Shown: positions 1 to 11,672 of the stretch, one piece after another
Layout of the letters: the number at the start of each line of letters is the position of its first letter
Numbering within the stretch: position 1 is the first letter of the stretch
Source of the DNA: Lactifluus volemus
Taxonomy: Eukaryota > Basidiomycota > Agaricomycetes > Russulales > Russulaceae
Assembly (NCBI GenBank): GCA_022376515.1
Contig: WTXI01000013.1
Coordinates: 496,001 to 560,000, forward strand
Direction: 5' to 3'
Length of the DNA: 64,000 nt
Translations under genes and position numbers: made by a program
The notes under the pieces: generated by a model
Seen by the model: only the letters and a program-made list of their open reading frames with translations
What the model was told of the DNA's origin: nothing
The model's database searches: none

Positions 1-1036
1 GCCTAAACAGTATTATCAGTCTCTCTGATAGCTCTCTACCCCAAAAACCATGCAAAACGTGTAAAAACCGATTCCATGCTACATGTCTGTACAAGGTACG
101 CGTGTATCACTGACTCGAATGGGGTACCCGGCTCAAAAGTTGCGTTAGTGGTTCAAATCAAGTCATTCCCCAAGCTGTCCCCTTTGTCGCTCGGAAATTA
201 TGTAGCAAGCTAACTTAGTTGATGCCTTTGAGGCACCATGTAGCCTATCCCTGTAATTCAATATGGCAATTTACAATGTAACTTAATTTCTCTCTGCAAA
301 ATGTCGGGTGGGGAAAGTTTGGGTGCATCCAATCAAAATTAAAAACTCCGGAATCGGTATCAAATATGATTGAATTGATGTCTCATTTCGGTTTCTATAT
401 AAACTTCAAGTCTTTTGATTGATTACAAACTGATTTTCAAACATTGCCTTCTCCTTGCTGGCGAGGTACAGTAACCCATCATATGCCAATGGAGTGCCCC
501 ATTGGCGCTTCAAGTTGATATAGGCCAGAGCGGTCAGTCAAGGGGGCAAGGGCAACGGTCTTCACACACGTGTCAGAATGGCCACGCGGCAAGCACGCGG
601 AGGTGATCCGCCACAACCGCGTGTAGGAGGCGTGGCGGCCGCGATTGTTGCGCGAGCGCCCGAGGACGTGCAAAAGAAAGGGGTGAAAGGGAACACGAGT
701 ATAAATTTTCCATGCTGCACGGGTGTGGAACAATCTATCAGACCAAGAGGGCCCTGAATGCTGGGCCCGTGTGGTTGCAGTATGTGGGTATAGTGTTCTC
801 ACGGCTCCGTAATGTCCTTTGATACCTACAGTCATGACTACATCGGACTCCCAATTTGCGACCTACGTTACCTCAACAATGTGAGAGTAAACCCCTCTCC
901 GAGTCGTTTTGTAACAAACAGATTTTCTTTTGCCGACCTGCAACAATCATGATGTTAGGAAAGTACTGGTACAGTATGTCATACAACAGAACACGCCGTC
1001 ACATACAGACAAGGGCAAACATAATGATCGGGCATA
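1..1036. other. intergenic, no supported gene
   Basis: I see no open frame here with a start codon, splice sites and protein-like composition. The longest frame (minus strand, 479-835) looks random. The stretch is the 3' flank of the minus-strand dehydrogenase gene that ends at 1037. Confidence 0.5.
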
Positions 1037-2449
1037 TCACTTAGGCCTTAACATCCTTGTATCCATATCCATATCCTTGACCTGCTCTTCGCACCACTCC
1101 CATAGCCTGTTCTCGAGCTCCCCATTGATCGCCTTCTTACTCGGAAGCGTGATGCGCGCCCAAGCAGTAAGGTACTGTTTCGTTTTTACATGTAAGCTGG
1201 CGAACCACAGGCAATGATCAGAAGCATAGGAATACACCCACCTTGCCATTAAGCTCACCCGCCTGAGGGGTAGTTCCGGCATACAGAGACGTGATCGCAC
1301 CATTAGAAGATGAGGTATTGACAAACGAGGTGAAAGCTTCCTCGGCTTCGGCCAAGGGAGGACCATCTCCCGTGTGATGATGCATGGAACGACTCTCTTC
1401 CGAGAGGAAACTAAGGTCTCCGCAGGAGATCACGTAATAGAAGGCATATTTCACTAGCTGGCCAATCTGGTGTACGAATGAGCCTGCGTGACGGGAGAGG
1501 TTCATTCCTGGGTTGAGTGATATGGATACGATGTTTTCTCCGCCGTAGCGCCTCGCGAGCTCGTTAGAAAAAAGGATGTTGCCCTTAGAATGCATGAGAA
1601 AAGAGTGGTGTCAGGGGAGGGAGACGCGGACTTTACCAACTTGCTCTGGCCGAATAACCTGACGGGGCCAAGCTTCTTGCGCGCCTTGAGCGAACCATCT
1701 CCAGGGACAAGCGTGGACCATCGGATACCCTCTGACGCCCCCAGATAGTGACCGATAGAGCTCACATTGACGATTCGTACGGTCTTGGCCGGTGCCTTCT
1801 GGGCGGTATCCGTAAGAACGGGAAGGAGTAACTTGGTGAGATAGAAGTGGCCTGCAGATACACGTCTGAGGACTTGATGTCGCCGCTCGAGTCACCTCGC
1901 TTCATACCTAAAACATTGGTTCCGAATTGCATGTCATAACCTTGAGCCGTGACCTTGTCGATGGGAGAGTACATCACGCCTCTGAAGCATCATGTTAGAT
2001 GATGCGCGCGCTCTGCGGAAACGAAAACACACGATACTTACGCATTGTTGTAGAGCGTGTGAAGCGTCGTCTCCGAGCGTCTGAATTCTTCAACAGCAGT
2101 CTTGATGGAAGCGAGGTCCGATAAATCGAGGTTGAGGAAGGAAACTAAACTCTTTCCCGTCTCCTCCTTGAGCTCCTCAATCGTGCACATTGACTTCTCT
2201 TCTGAGCGATCGGCAACATACACTTTGGCGCCCTTCGATAGCAATACCTATGATCGCTCTCGATGAGTAAAAAGGCTATATCAGGACGGGTTACGGAAGA
2301 AGGTTCACCTTTGCTATCTGCCTCCCGACTCCTTGGTTCCCGCCTGTGACTATGACAACCTTCCCAGTCTGATCTGGGACACCTGATATATTCCAGAGCG
2401 GCTCCGGGGGAATGAGTTGACTGACAATGCCAATTCGCTTCTTAGTCAT
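1037..2449 (-). CDS. short-chain dehydrogenase/reductase, retinol-dehydrogenase-like, catalytic Tyr replaced by Phe
   Basis: Six exons (2449-2309, 2247-2042, 1981-1908, 1851-1637, 1583-1242, 1174-1037) join without a frameshift into a 371-residue protein. All five introns are GT-AG and 53-67 nt long. The Rossmann motif VTGGNQGVG lies near residues 35-43, NNAG near 113-116, and the serine segment VNVSSIGHY precedes the active site. The family normally has Tyr-x-x-x-Lys; here the segment reads RLFGQSKL, so Phe (about residue 207) stands where the catalytic Tyr should be, while Lys is kept. The fold and NAD(P) site therefore look intact but oxidoreductase activity is doubtful. The start is the ATG at 2449; the open frame extends to 2488 only through non-ATG codons. 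The substrate is unknown. The family is clear, the function is not. Confidence 0.85.
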
Positions 2450-3950
2450 TGCTCCCGAAGCAATTGGTGTGGGTGGTGACAGGTACAAGAGGGAAAAGGG
2501 GAGCGGAAGGTTGAAAGACCCGGGCTAATGCCCTGCGCCCTTTTGTTTCACGGCGGCTAGAAGAACCTTCCTTTCCTTACACAGTAACAGGCCCACGGAT
2601 ATCCTGAGATGAAGATATGATGTGATGAACAGATGACAAAACGATCGCAAAACGTGTCATGCAGCGATCCTGCAGAACAAGCCCTTTCAAGTTCCCAGGC
2701 CCCCCAAGAACAAAGGCTTTGAAGACATAGATTTACACGAACGTAGGTGACCAAAAGCTGTAGATGGATAGAAGATTCTCAAAGTAAAGTGATCATGATA
2801 ATTAGTTATTAGGAACGGCGGACCTACAGTGACAATGTGCAGCCTCACAAGCCGTCTTTGGGTTAATTCAGTGCGCTTCCGTAAACGAATATTACGTAAA
2901 ATGACATTACTCCTCATGCCTTATAAGGATTCAAAGTCCGCCTTGGCTTTGTCCCATCAAACACGTGCCCTCAGGCTCCTGCTGAACGCCGAAGTTGCCC
3001 TGGCCTTTGACCGAAATGGCCAGCGACGACCGTGTTGGATCCGGTCCAATCGAAGAGCACAGAAAGTTACTTGTCGTGATACTCAGCAATACTGTATATA
3101 TGCAAGGAAGTCGCCTGCTATACAGTTGCAACATTTACGGTGCTGTCCGTTCTTATAGCACCTATCGCTAGTTCCCCTGCAAGTGTAGATGGGTGCCAGA
3201 CCAGTCCCTTCTGGCGAGCCAGTATAGGTTTGAGTGAGTCTTGCGAATGGCTATCATTGGCCCTGAGTAAAGGGTGTGGTGGGGGAAATCGTGTGGATGA
3301 CAGCGGAGCAACAGCCTGAGCTAAGGCAAGCGGAAGTTTCGAAATTTGGGAGCGACTGGTGTAAAAAGACGGGGAGCAAGGAAGCGAAAGCTGTGAGAGG
3401 TGGAGCGAAGCAAGTGGGTGACAGGCAGAGACGAGGTGGCGTTGAAAGAGGGCACCAGTGTTCGGGACGGACACGGAGGAGGAACTATTCGCGGAAGGAG
3501 AGCGTGTGGCGCCCCCGCCCATGTCAACTGGGGCATTCTCAGGCTCCACTTGTAAAATTACTTTGCTTTTCATCCCTGCGTCACGTCCCAGTTGGTCATT
3601 CTAATCATCTACCACCGTTTTTTTTTGTTCTCTTTTCCCTCTATATCATTTTCTTTTCACCCGTGGCTGCGACCGTGGCGGCGTGGCCTATGTATATTTC
3701 TTCCAAAGCCCCTGTGGTCCACTACACTTACATCGAACCCCACCTCGTCTGTATTATACAATACGGAATCGGCTTCCAAATTGATGCGTTATGATGATAA
3801 ATTCGTGTGGTGCCCATGTCCGTTGCACCGCGCATTTCAGGGGGCGAGAGGGTTGACCTCACACAGACACGAAACCGAACTCAGAGCGAGGCGTTCTCTC
3901 TTTTTTCTAGCCAGGCGACCACATCCAACGTTGAGCGCTTTCGTGGAGAG
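2450..3950. other. intergenic between dehydrogenase and aminopeptidase
   Basis: This holds the 5' flank of the dehydrogenase and the 3' flank of the aminopeptidase. A minus-strand ATG-initiated frame at 3573-3118 (151 codons, Ser/Pro-rich) is the only candidate gene. It has no recognisable domain and could be chance. Short T-rich tracts near 3600-3660 are the only other notable composition. Confidence 0.4.
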
Positions 3951-6900
3951 TCAATCCCCGAACTGAAAGGCAGGTACCTTCTCACGCACCTTTATTAGCG
4001 CAGCTTGCGCATTGATTCCGTCGAGTGCCTGCGCTAAAGCTTGATTATACTTCCCGATATCCTTGTCCTAAAAGAAGTGGGGTTAGTCTGTCCCAAGTTC
4101 AAAGTCGTGAGCGTGGACCTACTTTGAAAAACGCTTCGGCCTTGGCCCGATCCTCTTCCTTCGCAAAGCTGCTGTACACACTCTGCAAAAAAGGGCTCTT
4201 GGTCCAGAGAACGGTAGGCTGAGACAAGACACCCACCTCGATGATGTACTTCATTGAAAATGTCGTCTCGAGGCGTGTGTTTATCTACCATTCGGTCATA
4301 AATTTTTCGGCAAGAGGCAAAGAGAGAGAAAGGCTTCTCACAGAGTCATAGTTGGCCTCGAAAAATTCTCGCAGGGCGTAGATGGCCTTTGCGTTGGTCG
4401 CGAAGCCACGGAAAAAGTAGATGAGATCTTGGTTGCGCACGTTTTTAAGAATCATGTCAAATGTCCGTGCTGCAGCATTGGGTCCATAGCGCTGGTCATA
4501 CCGCGGCTTATGAATTCGTGTTATCTTCAGCTGTCCTGTGGAAGAAGTGGAAAAGCACGCCTACATAGCTGCGACCTTAATCGATGGCGTCTTTGTCTTC
4601 TCAAAGATCTCTAGGACAGCATCGTATGCTCGGGCACCCGTGTGTTCGACAGCCTACAATCGGTAGCTTGTTAGCATCCCAGAGTTCAATAACTGATGGC
4701 GACAACCGTGCAGAACGTGACAACCAAGAGATCTACCGGGATGGCGGAGGTATCGCCAGCAATGTACTTGGAAAACGATCAAGCAAAACTTGAACAGTGC
4801 TGCGGACAATGTTATCGGGGAAAGATCGTAAACCTCTAGTCGGTTGGTAACTGACTCTGCGTCCCCAGCGGTCGCAGCACCCGCAATAACCAGCGTGCGT
4901 AACTGAGTTGTATCGGCACTGTCATTCTCAGAGTACTCGAAACCAAGTCTCTCAACGAGGGGCGAGAAAAGCGTCTGCATCCGGTTGGAAAGTGAGATGA
5001 AAGCCATCAGAGTCAGGTTAATAAACGGGCGCACTCTGCGAAAAGCGTTCAGGTATTGCGTGACCTTGTCTCCTCCCACCATGTGTGAACGATCCTGCCA
5101 AGTTTGAGCCCATGCCGTCCCAGACCAAGACTTCCCGCCACGGGTCAGCTCCCCACTGCCACTAACGTGATTCAGGCACGCACATTCCTTCTCAGCCCGT
5201 AACTCATGGACAAGGTTGAGTGCGGCACTCAGGGGAGATAGCCCGCCTTCCCAAGCGCAAACGCATCGTGCACCAGTCCAATACGGTCACTCAAAGAGAA
5301 AATAGACTCAGGTTTGGCTGCCTCATTTGCGATACCAGCGAGGCGAGTGGGTGTGTATAATACCCGGTCTACACATGTGATAATGAAGGGTGCAGCGAAC
5401 GGCAAAGCGACTCACAAACGCCATTCGTATCTGCATTAATCTTGAAAGGTTTGTTCGTGTCGAGCTTAAACTCAGCTTCACGAGTCACAAGTAGAGCAGT
5501 ATTGTCGACCAATCCCTGTCCCGGGGCTGATGAAGTGACAATACCCAGTGGGATAGACCTGTAGTGACGTAATAACTGTTATCTTGAACGACTATGCGAT
5601 GATGGGGGCACTCACCAAATTGTCTCATTATCTTCCGGCCTTGCTGGACCATCCTCGAGGAAGCGGTCCTGACGCACCTTGATGCCCGTCGGCGTTTCCG
5701 TGACAGTGAGCACCGGGAATCCCATCTATAGGCCATGCTTGCCGAAATCACCTTGTCGACGGAACAGTCACGTACCTTCGAGACCCAGCTATCCATCATC
5801 GTAGGAATGTCGAGTCCTCCAGAATCCTCTGTCAGTCATAAACCACCTCAGAATTGGTGCTATACCGTTGACTCGCTGACCCCTCCCACAGGTCGCGGAG
5901 ACGGTGTTCGAGTAAAGGTGTTTCTTGAGGTACAGTGAGACACCCATGAGGAACTTGTCCTCACCAACATATTTCGATAGCATACGGAGCACTGCTGTCG
6001 TCAGCAGAGACATCGAGTTTGTACGCAACAACTTGAAACGTACCGGAGGCAGCTTTGGCGTATGACAATAAGTCGAAAATCTGTCCAATCTGTCCCGGAT
6101 CAGGTATCTCAACTTCAATTGGATGCGAGGAGAGTTTCGCATCGAGATGAAGAGCAGCAGTAGGCGCATATTAATGAAACCGGCGTCAACCTTCCATTCG
6201 GGATGAATCCTACGATGCGTTTGTCACGACTAAGGGAGGAGAGAATCTGGTACTCACTTATCAAGGATGATATTCGCGCCCATCTACAAGAAAGAACAGA
6301 TGAGTGTGGGTTATGAAGGATTCCAAATTATTGAACGTGCCAAAGTAGCGAAACCTGATTAAGGCTTGGATGAGAATAGGATAGTTACACAGAAAATCAC
6401 TCTGGTATTACCTTCGTTAAGATACAGATTGTCCCACCACTTCATGTTGTGATATTCCCAAACCTACACCATTCCAGTCAAAAATCACGCGGCTCTTCTC
6501 AAATGATGACATACCACATGTGTGCACTTCATGGCACTGGGTCCCTGCTATGCGCTTCTTCGCTGCGATATCGGCGTTTTCAGGATCAACAAGGTAAGCA
6601 TTGGTCCGCCCTGTGATCAAACCCTGTCAAATCGCAAATTTGCCAATCAGGCAGTCCTATGACACCGAGACAGATGCGGCTTCACCCAATTCTCCATAGC
6701 ACCAGCGTCAAAGTCATTCGCTACAAGAGTGTCGAGCTTCGGCAACGGGTACTCGATATCGAATACTTTCTCGTAGAGTGGAAGGGCCTTCCTTTGATGT
6801 CGAGGGCATACTGAGCCTGGTGGATCACATCCGCAGTAGCTAAGGGACGATAATCGTCAACGTCAACGCCAGCACTCGGAGAAAGGAGCACACCGTATAT

Positions 6901-8082
6901 ACGCAGTGGACGAACCTTCCCACTGAGGGGACTTATATACGAACTCTCGAGGTGCATAAAATCCCCGTTTGCAATTGCGAGAAGATAGGTCGACATCTAA
7001 ACACTCATCAACATGACTTGTTCTTTCCATCTTTCCGTACTTACTGGAGGCGTTGTCTCGAACGAGGTAACCTGCCAACAACCCAAATTGACGCCTCGAA
7101 AAGAGCTTCGGTATGTGCATCAGCAACTGCAATGTCAGGTCGTGCGGGCATGTTGGAGAGGCTGACGGTGCCCTTGCGTGAGATAAGCGTTACAGCGAAG
7201 GTTGCTTTCAGGAGAGGTTCATCCCAACAGGGCAGAGCGCGACGAGCGTCCGTGGGCTAACGGAGATCATCGAGTCAACTTTCACGGAGGAGACGAGAAT
7301 CAGCGAGAAAAACATCCTGCGTTTGCCGCTTCCCATGTACGAAGACAGACACCCATCAAATTAATACGGATGCAGGGACAAGGCTGGCCACTCAAACCAA
7401 GTGAAGGAGATGGGTAACATATGCCAGCTCCAGAAACAGGGAAATAATCGGCCAACAGAACAGATAATCGCACTCTCAGGCTAGACCCTTAGGTAACGGC
7501 CCCTGCCCAAACGGGGCATACCTAAGGACATCTAGTACCACCATGATTCAATCATAGCACCATCTCAAATTTGCGGGCCAACAAGTGACGCCGATCTGAT
7601 ACACCCACGTAAGAGCCAAGTCACGCACCTCAAACTGTGTCAGTGCATAGATGCCCTTGTCCCATGTACTCTTGTAGTATCCGGTCATGCTATCCGTTAG
7701 CGCGGCCCCGAAGCCGAGGCGAAGGGTAGCTTTGGCACCAGCGGAGAGTTCCTCATCGAATACCAGGGAAATGCGCTGAGCGGCAGCATCGACCTTTGTC
7801 TCAACAGGGGTAAGCTCTCCACCTGACGAAGCGAGAACAAGCGTTGATGGGACAAGCTCTAGCTCAATGGCCGAATTGAAGGTAACGACCTTAGTCGCTT
7901 TCACGATATCAAGGCTAGAAGCGGGTAAGGATGGTCTGCAAGCAAAAACGGCACATTACGCACTCAATTTTCACAAACCCGAAGAATCTCTCCTTCTCGA
8001 GGTCCGTCCTGATGGTCAAATCGTAATGCCTAGGACGCACGTCCGTAGGGAGGCGGTAGTGATCAAGGGCTTTCTCGGACAT
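3951..8082 (-). pseudogene. M1-family aminopeptidase (yeast Aap1 / puromycin-sensitive type), broken by multiple single-base losses
   Basis: The ATG at 8082 begins MSEKALDHYRLPTDVRPRHY, the usual N-terminus of fungal M1 zinc aminopeptidases. Collinear exons follow: the CWDEP segment near 7230, the exopeptidase motif GAMENW at 6703-6686, the zinc-motif exon near 6525, the NEGFATL segment, the ERAP-like C-terminal helices, and a stop at 3951-3953. Introns still have GT-AG ends. Reading frame is lost repeatedly by one base: near 7070, 6790, 6525 (the HEVAH motif reads His-Glu-Val then shifts), 6446, 6155, 5900, 5887 and 5237, with further loss of similarity near 5100. One intron appears to use a GC donor after the FATL segment. 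A 370-nt intron (about 7626-7257) contains a hairpin. The intact enzyme would be a cytosolic or vacuolar peptide-trimming metallopeptidase. Either the gene is a recent pseudogene or this locus was assembled from indel-rich reads. Confidence 0.8.
7484..7538. repeat. hairpin / inverted repeat within aminopeptidase intron
   Basis: The arms CCTTAGGTA and TACCTAAGG pair, extended inward by GCCCC/GGGGC and outward by CTAGA/TCTAG, around a loop of about 8-10 nt. It sits in the unusually long intron of the broken aminopeptidase, which suggests a small insertion. Confidence 0.6.
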
Positions 8083-9307
8083 GTTAAAAGAAGAGATCAG
8101 ATACGGCGATAGTATGAAAGCGGGGAGAAGCGTGAGCACAAGCACGAGCACGAGCGAACAAAGGTAGCGGATTACGCCACACGTAATGAGGGCCTCAGCC
8201 TTGAGATCTGACGTACACCTCGCGCAGCCATGTGGTCTCTTGAAAAGATCGGGACCGCATGCTAAGAAAATCCTTGCAAGCGACCGGCGGTTAACTGAAA
8301 GTTTGGCGGCACCCTCACTTTCACCCGTGACAGTGACCTGGTCGCACGCGCGTTGTGTCAACTAAAATTCTAGTGATGAACCTGTCTACCGTTATTGGAG
8401 TCAAATCCCACGTCGGTTTCATACACATGGCCCAAAGTTGCATGCTGGTTCAGACTCAAGGAAGCATTTGGTCTCGTTCACTGTCCAGTCCTCTACAATT
8501 CCCCAACGATCCCTGTTGTCTGTTTCCAGCACGATACGCCTTCGTGGCTACCGTGGCCAACGCCGCCTTCGACAACGACGACTCTCCCGGGAATTCGTAA
8601 TCCATGAAGTTAAACACAATCTAAGTATCAGTTCAGCGACGGGAACGTGATTCCCGATATTGAAAAAGCCATTTACACCACGAACGCCGCGCGACAAATA
8701 ATGATAGACACATAAACTCAAGGGATCACACACCCGATATAACAGACAAGACCCACCGAGACCCACAAGAAGGGCACGGAACACAATCCCAGGGCACACC
8801 AGCCCAACCTACCCAACAGAAAAAAGGGAAGAAGAAAGAGAGCCAACGTCAAAAAAGCCTCCCTAAACATGAACGGCCTGCATACTAGTAGGTGGTTGTT
8901 CGATTTATATTTTTGGGAATACCGCCGTGCATTTACTATACAGAGAGCTAGTAATGGGAAGCATTGGGGAAAAGGAAGTCAACTTGAATGACTGGTATAG
9001 GAACAATGAAATGTTGCGAAATGTCTGTGAATTGATGCCTCCGAAGAGCTTCGCCCGACCAGCAGTTTGATCCTCCCTTCTCCGTACAGGTCCCGAACGG
9101 GTCGAATACAGGTAAGGGCCGTTCTGTTGCCGCGATAAAGTAGCAAATTAAAGAAGCTATTCCGAGGGGGCAACAAGTTCCTGCACGCAGCTGCAAGAAC
9201 TGGCTGGGTCTGCAGCCCAGCATGTATAGTATCATCTCCCTACTAATAAGCAGTGTAGTCGTGGGCGAGAGCAAGCAGTCGCCTGTGGCCTGTGTAATAA
9301 TAATTTT
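8083..9307. other. intergenic, no supported gene
   Basis: Upstream flank of the aminopeptidase. It includes a short tandem of AGCACGAG-like units near 8135-8157. No open frame here has splice sites or protein-like sequence on either strand. Confidence 0.45.
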
Positions 9308-9375
9308 TCCTTTGAACTGGGGTCGAACCAGCATCCTTAGGGATGGCTAAATGATCTGTTACTGTTGTACTGACA
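9308..9375 (-). pseudogene. tRNA-Tyr relic (3' half)
   Basis: On the minus strand the T-arm GCTGGTTCGACCCCAGT and an acceptor-like end (TCAAAGGA) are preserved and resemble the two downstream tRNA units. The 5' half aligns only loosely: the D-arm and anticodon stem are gone. There is no T-run terminator. I read it as a decayed member of the same tandem cluster. Confidence 0.55.
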
Positions 9376-9732
9376 GGCTTAATGACATGAAATTTGCTTA
9401 TTGTACGACATCCATACTACGTTGGATGAAGTGAAATCGAGCACGCTATAATACATCGACTGCTGTGGCTAGTTTGGATCGTAATGTAAGACGTCAAAGA
9501 GCCGCCGCTGTCTGTCACAGCAAGGTCAGATATCGGAGGCCTTGCCAACCAGAGCAGCTGGATCGGAATTCGATGGCCCAAAAGTCAGGTTTGGATGCTT
9601 TATAACTTGGCTTGGTGTGTCGCGGACATGCCAGTGCTCAGCGAAGCATCAATATTACCTCTCCACTGGCGCCCGGGGTTCCAGTCTGAAGAAACAGCTG
9701 ATTCTCCCAATCTGGATAGTGAGAAAAAGACT

Positions 9733-9820
9733 TCCTTGGGACTGGAATCGAACCAGCAACCTTGGGATATCGCAGACATTCTGTTATAGTCCCACGCTCT
9801 TTCAGTTGAGCTACCGAAGG
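9733..9820 (-). tRNA. tRNA-Tyr-like, anticodon AUA, intron-containing, one acceptor mismatch
   Basis: The minus strand folds as an 88-nt intron-containing tRNA: acceptor CCTTCGG against CCCAAGG (one C-C mismatch at the fifth pair), D-arm GCTC/GAGC, anticodon stem TGGGA/TCCCA, loop CTATAA followed by a short intron one base after the anticodon (as in eukaryotic tRNA-Tyr), and a T-arm with loop TTCGATT. The anticodon reads ATA where GTA is expected. The A-box is slightly off consensus and a TTTTT terminator follows. The mismatch suggests weak or lost function. Confidence 0.65.
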
Positions 9821-10002
9821 TTGACTATCCATTCAGTGGCATGCATGATAGTACGCTGGTTGAGTAGACATCTTACTTGATATATTGCGCAAATGTACAT
9901 TGCAGCATCCATGATGTTACTGCCCTTCATCGTCGGGTTGCCAGTGTAAACAAAATACGCAGCATTGACAATTCTCTCCATTTCTGCAGAGAGAAAAAGA
10001 TT

Positions 10003-10091
10003 TCCTTCGGACTGGAGTCGAACCAGCAACCTTGGGATATCACAGAATGTTCTGTTATAGTCCCATGCTCTTCCAGCTGAGCTACCGAAGG
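10003..10091 (-). tRNA. tRNA-Tyr, anticodon AUA, intron-containing
   Basis: The acceptor stem CCTTCGG/CCGAAGG is perfect, the D-stem is GCTC/GAGC, and the anticodon stem TGGGA/TCCCA encloses CTATAA plus an intron of about 16 nt. The T-arm carries the B-box GGTTCGACTCC and the A-box matches TAGCTCAGCTGG. A Pol III T-run follows directly. The intron position and the TGGGA..TCCCA frame are typical of tRNA-Tyr, but position 34 is A instead of G. It lies 180 bp from the previous copy with similar flanks, so the pair arose by local duplication. Confidence 0.75.
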
Positions 10092-11396
10092 TTGACCACA
10101 TTATCGTGGCATGCGTGATGGCGCGTATGGTCGTCAAGAGGTCGTGTATGATGGGCGATGTCCTACGTGGCTATGGAGACCGACAGGACGAGCCACGTGG
10201 TCACTGATGGGTGTCAGCCAAGCCACCTTGTCGAATTGGGCAGATAGACATCGTCGAAGTTGCCACTTGGTCAGGGCCCAGATGCAAGAGGCAGCGCGCG
10301 AGAGGACGTGAAGAATATTAGCTAGAAGCACTTCATGATGCAGGTGGAGGCATGGGCGCCGAGGCAGCGCACTGCAGTCCTTGAACGTGGGGAAGAGGAG
10401 GAACAAGAAAGACACTCCAGGCTATGGTCTGGCAAATTTGGGGGACAGCGACGAACACACTGTCCGAGTCTCTGCGTTTGTGTAGCCCATATGTGGAAGA
10501 AAGCCCTTCAGTTCCCGATAATACACGTGATGCGCATGGCTTGTAATTATCATTTGGGCCAGATGGCGTCACAACGCCCAGGATCACAACTTCGTGGCGC
10601 CCCGGTCATCTAGGATCATTGAGGGAGCACCGAGGATCAGGACTTATGAGGAAGGAGAGAGAAACAGAGCAAGCGAAACCCGTGTAGTTGTAATTTTGAG
10701 AGAAGCGACCAAAGACTCGGACTTGCACGGCGGTTCAAGTTGTTGATGATGGCTGGTCGGCCCGAGGCAGCGACAGGAGGCTCACTTTGAAACGCAGGTG
10801 AACATAGGCCCTCATGAACAGCACGCGGTAGGAAACAACAGAAATGAAAGCTTACGAGAAGGTGGAACTCGAAAGGCACAACCAAGTCCCATTCAAATTC
10901 TTCTTGAAACGCTAACGGTTACGTTCGATGACCCGTATGGGGTTGAGAACCTCTCGCCCGAGGCCGCGGGCATCACACAGAGCGGCGGCGACGGCGACTC
11001 GGACTAGTAAATAGGTGACCCACCTTAGGCCGCTGCGGGACTCCGACCAATTACGTCCAAATGCCCATTCGATGGCAGTCCGGGTTCGGTCCGGGGGTGC
11101 TGGCGGTCTGTTAGACAAATGGGTTACTCACTTATCCATGTCCTTTCCGTTTACTGTACGTTCTCGTGATTAGGCGGAGACCAGACTAATCTTCCAATCG
11201 TCTTCAAGTTTTACATGAACATAGCACACAATCAGATTGAGGATTGGGGATCAGTTCGGTGACAGTTCCGGTGAGACCATCACGGTGCTGATATCCCCTC
11301 AGGCTGTTGGTTGAACAGATGCTCTAGGAGTGGCTTTCCTGGACTTGCAAGTGTATGCACTCCTCCAAGCTGCCTAATCAAGCACAACTTGTGCAA
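10092..11396. other. intergenic, no supported gene
   Basis: No frame with convincing start, splice sites or domain was found. A minus-strand frame at 11510-11280, partly inside the hairpin that follows, has a transposase-like feel (hydrophilic helices) but cannot be assigned. Confidence 0.4.
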
Positions 11397-11577
11397 GATC
11401 TCATTCAAAGGTAAGTTTGCAGCTTTGGAAATCAGCTGGTGGATGTGTTTTGGTGTGATCTGCAACAGGGCTTGTTTGATGTCACTGACCTTGTCACTGA
11501 CATCAAACAAGCCCTGTTACAGATCACACTGAAACACATCCACCAGCTAAGCTGCAAACTTACCTTTGAATGAGATC
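11397..11577. repeat. large near-perfect inverted repeat (about 85-bp arms)
   Basis: The sequence starting GATCTCATTCAAAGGTAAG returns as its reverse complement ending CTTACCTTTGAATGAGATC. The arms are about 85 bp with a few mismatches and one small indel, and the loop is only a few bases near 11487. Such a structure fits a fold-back element or an inverted fragment duplication. Its transcript could form a long double-stranded RNA. Confidence 0.85.
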
Positions 11578-11672
11578 AATAAACAGACAGGAACCATATG
11601 TCACAAAGGAAGAATATGGAATGACAAGCATTTCCCAACAACTTTGTGACATATGGTTCCTGTCTATTTATT
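11578..11672. repeat. second hairpin directly abutting the first
   Basis: AATAAACAGACAGGAACC through TCACAAAG (11578-11608) is repeated as its reverse complement at 11641-11672, with a spacer of about 32 bp. It begins exactly where the previous inverted repeat ends, so the two form one compound fold-back structure. Confidence 0.8.

Noticed and set aside
479..835. 118-codon minus-strand frame near the left edge
   Set aside because: Composition is random-like, with no splice sites, domain or promoter context.
9308..10091. Reading the two tRNAs as tRNA-Ile(UAU)
   Set aside because: The loop reads C-T-A-T-A-A, placing ATA, not TAT, at positions 34-36, and the intron position and flanking stem fit tRNA-Tyr.
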